Shown here: positions 58,127 through 64,000 of the stretch, piece by piece
Layout: every line of letters begins with the position of its first letter
Position numbering within the stretch: the stretch's first letter is position 1
NCBI GenBank assembly: GCA_030704615.1
Contig: CM060731.1
Location: 10,354,001-10,418,000, forward strand
From: Takakia lepidozioides
Lineage: Eukaryota > Streptophyta > Takakiopsida > Takakiales > Takakiaceae
Length of the DNA: 64,000 nucleotides
Direction of reading: 5' to 3'
Made by a program: the position numbers and the translations under genes
The notes under the pieces: generated by a model
Told to the model about the DNA's origin: nothing
The model's input: only the letters and a program-made list of their open reading frames with translations
Databases searched by the model: none

Positions 58127-58215
58127 TGTGGCAGACTACTTTATTGTGCATATATGTGTGGCGTGGTTTGGACAACGATGTAGTTGTGTAGCGATACGTA
58201 TGCGCACAACAGCCA
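58127..58215 (+). repeat. Second copy of the LTR start
   Basis: TGTGGCAGACTACTTTATTG through GCGCACAACAGCC repeats 57698-57785 at once after the first LTR, a partial tandem LTR. Confidence 0.75.
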
Positions 58216-59400
58216 TTTCAATATTCAAGAAAACCACAAGGGAAACCTGCTTATCTCACAGGATACCAACCCCCATACAATTATACACTGAATCAAAATT
58301 GCATCCATAGTGTCTCATAAACGCTCATAAACACATGAAACCTTGCATCCATAATGTCTATATGAGCATATTAAGATGATAACCGAACATACTTGAAACG
58401 ACGAGTCGAGCTCTGGTAGGGGCCGGGGAATGGAGAACCCTAACCACCGCCTGTTAGGGTTTGGGGGGGCTGCCCGGGAACTCGAGAACCTTCTGGTAGG
58501 GTACTACAAATGTTTATAGGAACAGAGAACAGTAGGTTAGGTTAGGAGAGACCCGGGTTGATACTCAGCAAAACCCAGGTACCAAACCAACACAGGTATC
58601 AATGCGGGCATGTGGACCCAAACCTGCAAGGTACATTGTTGGACAATACCAGGTTCATAACCTACCCGGCGGTTAAGTGCTGAGTTCATATTGATGCTGA
58701 GACGCGGACCCTTGGATAAGGCTTCAGTGATATTGATATTGATATTTATGAGGGCTAAAAAAACTAGATTTCCCACATATCAATATCATGTCACATTTTA
58801 GTTTTGATTCCCCATCGCTTCAAGGATTTAACACCCCCTTAAAAACATATTAAACCGAACTAATACTTAAACGTCGTCAAACATTGCCAAAATTTACACA
58901 CCGTACCTTAAAAAATACAAACTACTTAGAGTACTTAGGAATACTAACTAACTTGATAATTCTAGCCACCTAAATAAGTACATCAGTATTAGTTAGTAGA
59001 TAATATTTTGATTTAATTAGTTAGTATCCCTCATCACTTTGATAAGTTCGGATAAATTTTACATGGATGGACAGGGTGCTCTTAAAAAATGGTTGAAGAT
59101 TTTTTTTAAAACCCCGAGCCCGGGTTGATAATAGTAGGTTATCATCCATGTTTGATTGTTGTCTAATAATTTTGATAATGGGCTTGATTGATAACCCCCG
59201 GGTATGTAAAATCCTAAATAATTCTAGTATTGGTCTCCGGCGGGTATGTCCACAACCTCATCCAACCAATACCCGGAACCAACGGGTCTTACAAAAGATA
59301 ATAACCTCCCAACACTGGTCAGTATGGTATTGTAGCGTATAATCCATTACCAAATAAATCTCCATCCAAGGCTGTTCATTTAAAAAAAAAAAAACGAAAA
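58216..59400. repeat. GGTATC-type repeat region, no gene
   Basis: Words such as GGTACC, GGTATCAAT, GATACTCAG and a terminus-like CCCAACACTGG near 59307-59318 relate it to the MITE at 27140. No coding signal. Confidence 0.45.
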
Positions 59401-60489
59401 AACGGAGGGTACCTCAAATCCCGGAAGGGTCTCAAGATAGACCCTTCTCTGGCCTAAAGAACCATGATATTTTGAGTACCTTCTGAATTTCGTTAGGTAT
59501 CTTGCCAGCATGGCAAGGACCTTGCGGGCTGGAAGGTACAGTGCAATTTTCTGGCCTATAAACGACCTAAAAATGAACTAAGAAAAATATCATGCTTCTT
59601 TCCGTTGTATGCAACGCTTGGACACGTAAAAACCGTCATATTTTTTGGCTTTGTTAAAATTAGGGCTTCCCTGCTTGGCTGGATGAGTCTCTGCTTAGTT
59701 GTTTCCGCATACAGTGTGACAAGTGGGGGACCTACATTTGTCTCGCTCAGATCACACTGAAAGCTCAAATAGTCTGGGAGTGTTCACATGAGAAGCCTGC
59801 CGTAAGACCATTGATTTGCTTTCCCATCGACTGAGTCCTCTATGAGATTTTCTCAAAGAGTCTTCCATTCTCGTCTTCTTTAGGGACTGTATTCTGCACT
59901 GAAAGGCACGCAGAAAACTGCTGACTCCTGACGACCTCCGTTGTTCATGGGTTGATTCATCATCCATGGCTGAAGCCTTCCTGGCGATGCTGAGACGATG
60001 GTATCTGTACATGGATCCTGTTCGAACTTGCTCCTCAAGGTATTTCTACTTCATCTGATCTGTGGGAAGATGAACAAGTGTGTAGTACCCCGATATCTCT
60101 AATCGACGAGGGCAAGGGAGGCATTTACCCTCCCATTGTCTATTTGTCAGGGAACCGCAGCTTTCTCTTTGGTGTTGAATGTGGATGCTATTCACGAATC
60201 AAATGTGGTTAATATGACCATTATGACGTCCCGTTACTTTTGGATGGGTCTGTAAATCCCTGTCTCAGTTTCCCAGACACTGAGAAGACTCTTGCTGGTT
60301 TTCCTTTTGCACAGCTCTACATATCTCTGGTGGGCCCTAGCTGTGTATGGGTGGATGAGATTCCTCTCTGTTTTGGAACTAACAAGAGCCTGTGGACCTG
60401 AGAGAAAGAGGCCTTCAGGACAGTGGGTACTTGTATCTCTCTCCATCTTATGAAGAACCTTCATTTCATTTAATTTCTTTCCTTTCATT
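59401..60489. other. No gene recognised
   Basis: A minus-strand frame 59752-60012 (RRSSGVSSFLRAFQCRIQSL) is basic and mildly coding-like but unidentified. The rest shows only short frames. Confidence 0.3.
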
Positions 60490-60900
60490 TTCCTTGAATG
60501 TAGCTAAGTCCTAATAACACCACTAAGGAATTGCCTGATCCCATTATTCTGTTGAGAAAGCTGTCAGAACGGAACGGGTGCACGGAGAGACTCATCAGGG
60601 TCTGCCCTAAGTGGTTAACCTAAGACAGCCGAGATGAGCAGGCAATTGTTGAAGGAACACTTACCTTACTGCTGGGGTATGGCTACAAGCAAGGTACATT
60701 CCAGGCTCTACAAGCACTGTGAAGTGCATAGAATACTGCTTGGTATACATTTCACAAAGAGAGGATGGTTTGATGAAAACACATAGACTTGACTACCTCT
60801 ACTCTGAACCTGTGAATACTATCTGGAAGCTAAAGGCTTCTACATGGGACATACTGGTATTCAGTTGAATACATTGCAAGTGATGCAACGTTGGCAAGTT
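60490..60900 (+). repeat. LINE-associated repeat, diverged
   Basis: Shares ordered phrases with 34500-34960: CCTTGAATGTAGCTAAGT, GAATTGCCTGATC, then ACTGCTGGGGTATGGCTACAA and ACTTGACT...CTCTGAA. Probably the 3' tail of the same LINE family. Confidence 0.5.
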
Positions 60901-61180
60901 TACATTTTCCTTTCCTTTCTGACCAATGTGGCTTCCCTTTGGTGGAGTATTCTTACTCATGGAGGAACATTCCCTAAACCTTCTCATGCAAACTTATGCA
61001 ACTTTGCTATGGAATATGGCTCCTCTTAGGACCTTCCTTGTGGAAATGGGTGCTTACTAAGACCATGATCCCCTCCCTCTGGAGTATTGGGAATGAGTAC
61101 TTCTTCTCCCCAAGAATGGATGCGGGGTCTATGGCCACAACGCTGTGGCAAAGAACGTGTCATGAGTACTCAGCATGACA

Positions 61181-61204
61181 TCTCTCTCTCTCTCTCTCTC
61201 TCTC
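61181..61204 (+). repeat. (TC)n microsatellite
   Basis: Twelve TC units; a short CA repeat follows at 61242-61258. Confidence 0.95.
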
Positions 61205-61631
61205 CCTTTGCTGGACTTGGTTTTCTAGTTTATTGTAGGTACCGCACACACACACACTCTGACTCCCCACAGCCACACACTTGAGACTCCCTGCTTCTCC
61301 CCTATTTCATCCATCATTATGAAACATTGTTTTTGATTGAATTTTTTTTTCCCCTCCCACACACTGCACATCCCTGCTGTGACCCATTTATAATCAAACA
61401 CCACCAAATGTATTCGGAGAGATAGATACGTTGCAATGCCGACACCATGTTTGGATGGGATATGCAAGTGGTAAACCCAGGTGTGGTGAAGACACATGCT
61501 CAAGACGGCTTAAAATGAATTCTTGCAATTTCTGCTAGCAGTTGCAACTCTAACTAGGCCTTCGTTTCTTTTGGTTATGGATAACATTTTGTAATTCAAT
61601 AATGATGATGGCATATGTGTTCTCCTGGCAG

Positions 61632-63274
61632 TGAAGAAAGAGAGGCAGGTTCGGATGAAGATCTCATCCCAGGGCTCCCTAACGATCTCGCAATTCATTG
61701 CCTAGCCAAAATTTCACATGGCTACCATGGGTTACTCGAAGCTGTATCCAAGCGCTGGCAGGGTTTGATTCGAAGTCCTGAGTTTGCACAATGCCCAGGC
61801 GCAGGGGGGCCAGTGTGGCGACTGGCTATTTGTTTTGACTGAGGAGCCTAAAGAGGGATACTGGACTGCCTATGACCCAGCAGCTAGTAAGTGGCATGTG
61901 CTGCCACGGAGGCCAGGTGTTAATGCTCAGCATCGCCACTATGGGTTTGCGTGTGTAGGGGTGGCCAAAAAGCTGCTGGTGATGGGGGGTTACTACACAG
62001 GATTTAATCGACATCCCCCAGATTGCTTGGCTACAAGTGATGCGATGCAATTTGACCCTTTCTCCAGGCAGTGGAGTAAGGTCAGTAGTATGTGTGTGCC
62101 CCGCCGCAACTTCGCATGTGCTGTAATAGGTGGGAAGGTCTATGTGGCGGGTGGCTGCAGCTCTTCAGGGCCAAGCCCTCTGTCAGATGCAGAGGTGTAT
62201 GACCCTTCTGAAGATAGGTGCGTGTATTTTGAATTCTTAGGGCTTGAGAAAGCTGTGCCTTTGTTGAAATTGGCGGTAGTGGACACAGGTCGCCTTTGAA
62301 GTAGTAAGGCACCAGGCATGAATGACAGAACACAACTTGTACAGTCCCTAGTCTGACGGTAGGCCGAAGTAGAATAAGATGCACTCATTGATGGCACCCT
62401 GCAAATATACTGGCCCTCTAAGAGCTGTGAGGGTTAAGACTCAGGCCAAATTGTCCTGGAGCTTGAGCATAGCAGATGGATCACTAGAATTGAGTGGTGA
62501 AAAAATGGCTGGTAATGACATCATGCTAGACCATGCGATTGATTCTACCATCTTACCTTCCAATAGATGCCCACATGTGGCCTTTCTAAGTGTTGTATGA
62601 AATAGGTGGCATTATAGGAGACAGACAAACACATATAAGAATGGCATGTGTGTAGATGTATAATTGGAGGTACTGTAGTGATAATTTCCCTCGCATGAAT
62701 TTCTGCAGGTGGGAAGTGATAGCGCCAATGCCTGATGGGCGGGAGAATTGTGTTGGGGTTTCCTTATCAAATTTGTTCTATGTCATTGCCGGCCCTGCGG
62801 AGAATCAGCCGGATCAACAAACAGTGGAGATCTACAATCCGGTACGGGCAACATGGTAACTCAGTTCATGATGTAGGGTTATTCTCACGACACAAGAAGC
62901 CTTGCCCTGTTACAACCATGCATGGATCCATGTATGCATTAGATGTTTCGGACGGAAACATCATCAAAGTGTATGATTCTCAAGTGGGTGAGTGGGTCAG
63001 TATTGGTCCCATTCCAAAAATTGAAAAGGATTCCAAAGGTTTGAACTTCGGCCTCATTGGTCTGCGGGATGAGTTGTATGTGGTGGGTGGCATGGTGGTG
63101 AGACGGTTGGCCAATAATGGGCAATCCACAATGTGTGACATTGTGAGGTTGAATTCGGTGATTGCTTGTAACCCTACCATCGAAGGCAATAGTGTGACCT
63201 GGAGGCAGTTGAAACCTATGGGGGAGTCAAGAGGGGCAGTTCTGGGTTGTGCGGTTTTAGAGGAGAGTTGGTGA
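61632..63274 (+). CDS. F-box/kelch-repeat protein, two frame breaks
   Basis: An F-box at the start (DLIPGLPNDLAIHCLAKISH, LEAVSKRWQGLIRSPEF) is followed by kelch repeats (LLVMGGYYTGF, WSKVSSMCVPRRNFACAVIG, KVYVAGGCSSSG, AEVYDPSEDR; later LYVVGGMVVRR). The F-box would dock on SKP1 in an SCF ubiquitin ligase, while the kelch propeller binds the target. It resembles plant SKIP30-like F-box/kelch proteins. The likely acceptor TCCTGGCAG at 61631 implies an upstream exon, so the true start is unknown. An intron runs from 62219 (AG|GTGCGT) to about 62709 (TTCTGCAG) and joins DR to WEVIAPMP in frame. Two single-base excesses, in a run of six G near 61807 and after the TGG at about 62857, shift the frame. 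They are either real lesions or sequence errors. Confidence 0.75.
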
Positions 63275-64000
63275 AACATGGTCAAGCCTTCGTCTTCGAC
63301 GCACATACATCTTTTCTCTCTGGCTTAGTGCTTAACTCCTACCAGGGGTGCTCAAGAGAGCCACTTTTAGAGAGCCTGAAGGAGACCATGTATTGAAATG
63401 TGCGATGTGCAGTCTAGAAGGTGTGGCCTCCATGGCCTCTAATTTAATGTTGCTTGCTCGTTTTTGCACTCTTGGTGCAAGGTCCTTCAGCTAGGTAGCT
63501 CTGCTTAGTGTGCCTGTTGTTGTTGATAGCCGCCTGTAGTAAGTTAACCCTCAACCCTTCATCTCCCACGGTGGTTTTGAACGTTGTGGACAATTTGGTA
63601 CCTTGTTGAACTAAAATCATGCAACTTTTCACCACCATTCATCCGCTACTGAATTATTGTTAAAATCCCTAATGAAATGAGAAGAACCCAATAAGCCCCC
63701 TAACTGGGTTCAAATCTCCTGTTGGATGTCATAAAACACCAAAATGAACAAGATGCAATAGTGACGCAATGAGACTCATTTCCAGAAGGTCTGCACAATG
63801 ATAGCTTCCTACAAACTACAAGCTACAAGGTATTCACCTCTCTGAAGTCTCTTTGTCCCTCTGTTTCTCTCCTGCAAGTCCGTGTACCGTTGTGTCTCTT
63901 TAGTGCCGGGTTCAATTTTCTACTACCGTTCTTCTTCCCGGCACGAAGCAGTAGCGGGCAGTTATCGTCTTACACAACAGATCAGGTCAAAGATGTGGAT
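63275..64000. other. 3' region of the F-box gene and spacer
   Basis: No further gene. Probably 3' UTR, then intergenic DNA. A B-box-like GGGTTCAAATCTCC at about 63706-63719 hints at a SINE fragment. Confidence 0.35.

Overview
The window looks like nuclear DNA of a streptophyte (land-plant lineage or charophyte alga). Genes are split by GT-AG introns, there is a plant-style polyubiquitin gene, and the DNA is crowded with plant-type transposons: CACTA/En-Spm, a Ty3 chromovirus, tRNA-derived SINEs and LINE remnants. The best clue is a Ty3/gypsy-like retroelement that carries a C5 DNA methyltransferase. From memory, such elements were reported from charophyte algae (de Mendoza and colleagues, 2018). 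A Chara-like genome is therefore my first guess, but it is not proven.

Layout. 1-4635 is the right part of a CACTA-like element: an Ulp1-type protease remnant (-), a CTD-phosphatase-like (NIF) plus DUF8039-like exon series (+), ~100-bp subterminal repeats and a terminal inverted repeat ending in TAGTG. 5149-6940 holds decayed plus-strand ORFs. 6985-17495 (-) is a large multi-exon transposon gene whose last recognisable part is another NIF domain. It is split by a complete Ty3 chromovirus (8109-14985, TSD TATGA, many frame breaks). Divergent from it, 18180-21769 (+) is a CACTA TNP2 transposase (TNP2, DUF4218, DUF4216), followed by duplicated unidentified exons and a second CACTA-type right end at 24387. 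24690-26395 is a degenerate tandem repeat array, and 27140-27764 is a hAT-like MITE.

Host genes. 28764-30365 (-) is an intact seven-repeat polyubiquitin gene with promoter and poly(A) signal. 32376-37849 (-) is an apparently complete four-exon gene for a 429-residue sphingomyelin-synthase/PAP2-like membrane protein, with LINE debris in its third intron. 61632-63274 (+) is an F-box/kelch gene with two frame breaks.

The most unusual region is 40360-58215. Two rearranged copies of one retroelement lie in opposite orientation. Pooled, they give the order LTR - gag - protease - DNA methyltransferase (DNMT3-like motif order) - reverse transcriptase - RNase H - integrase - PHD finger - LTR. The element thus combines a DNA-methylation writer and a likely histone reader in one polyprotein. 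Both copies are broken, and several of their stop codons are CGA-to-TGA, CAG-to-TAG or TGG-to-TAG changes, as expected from deamination of methylated cytosine.
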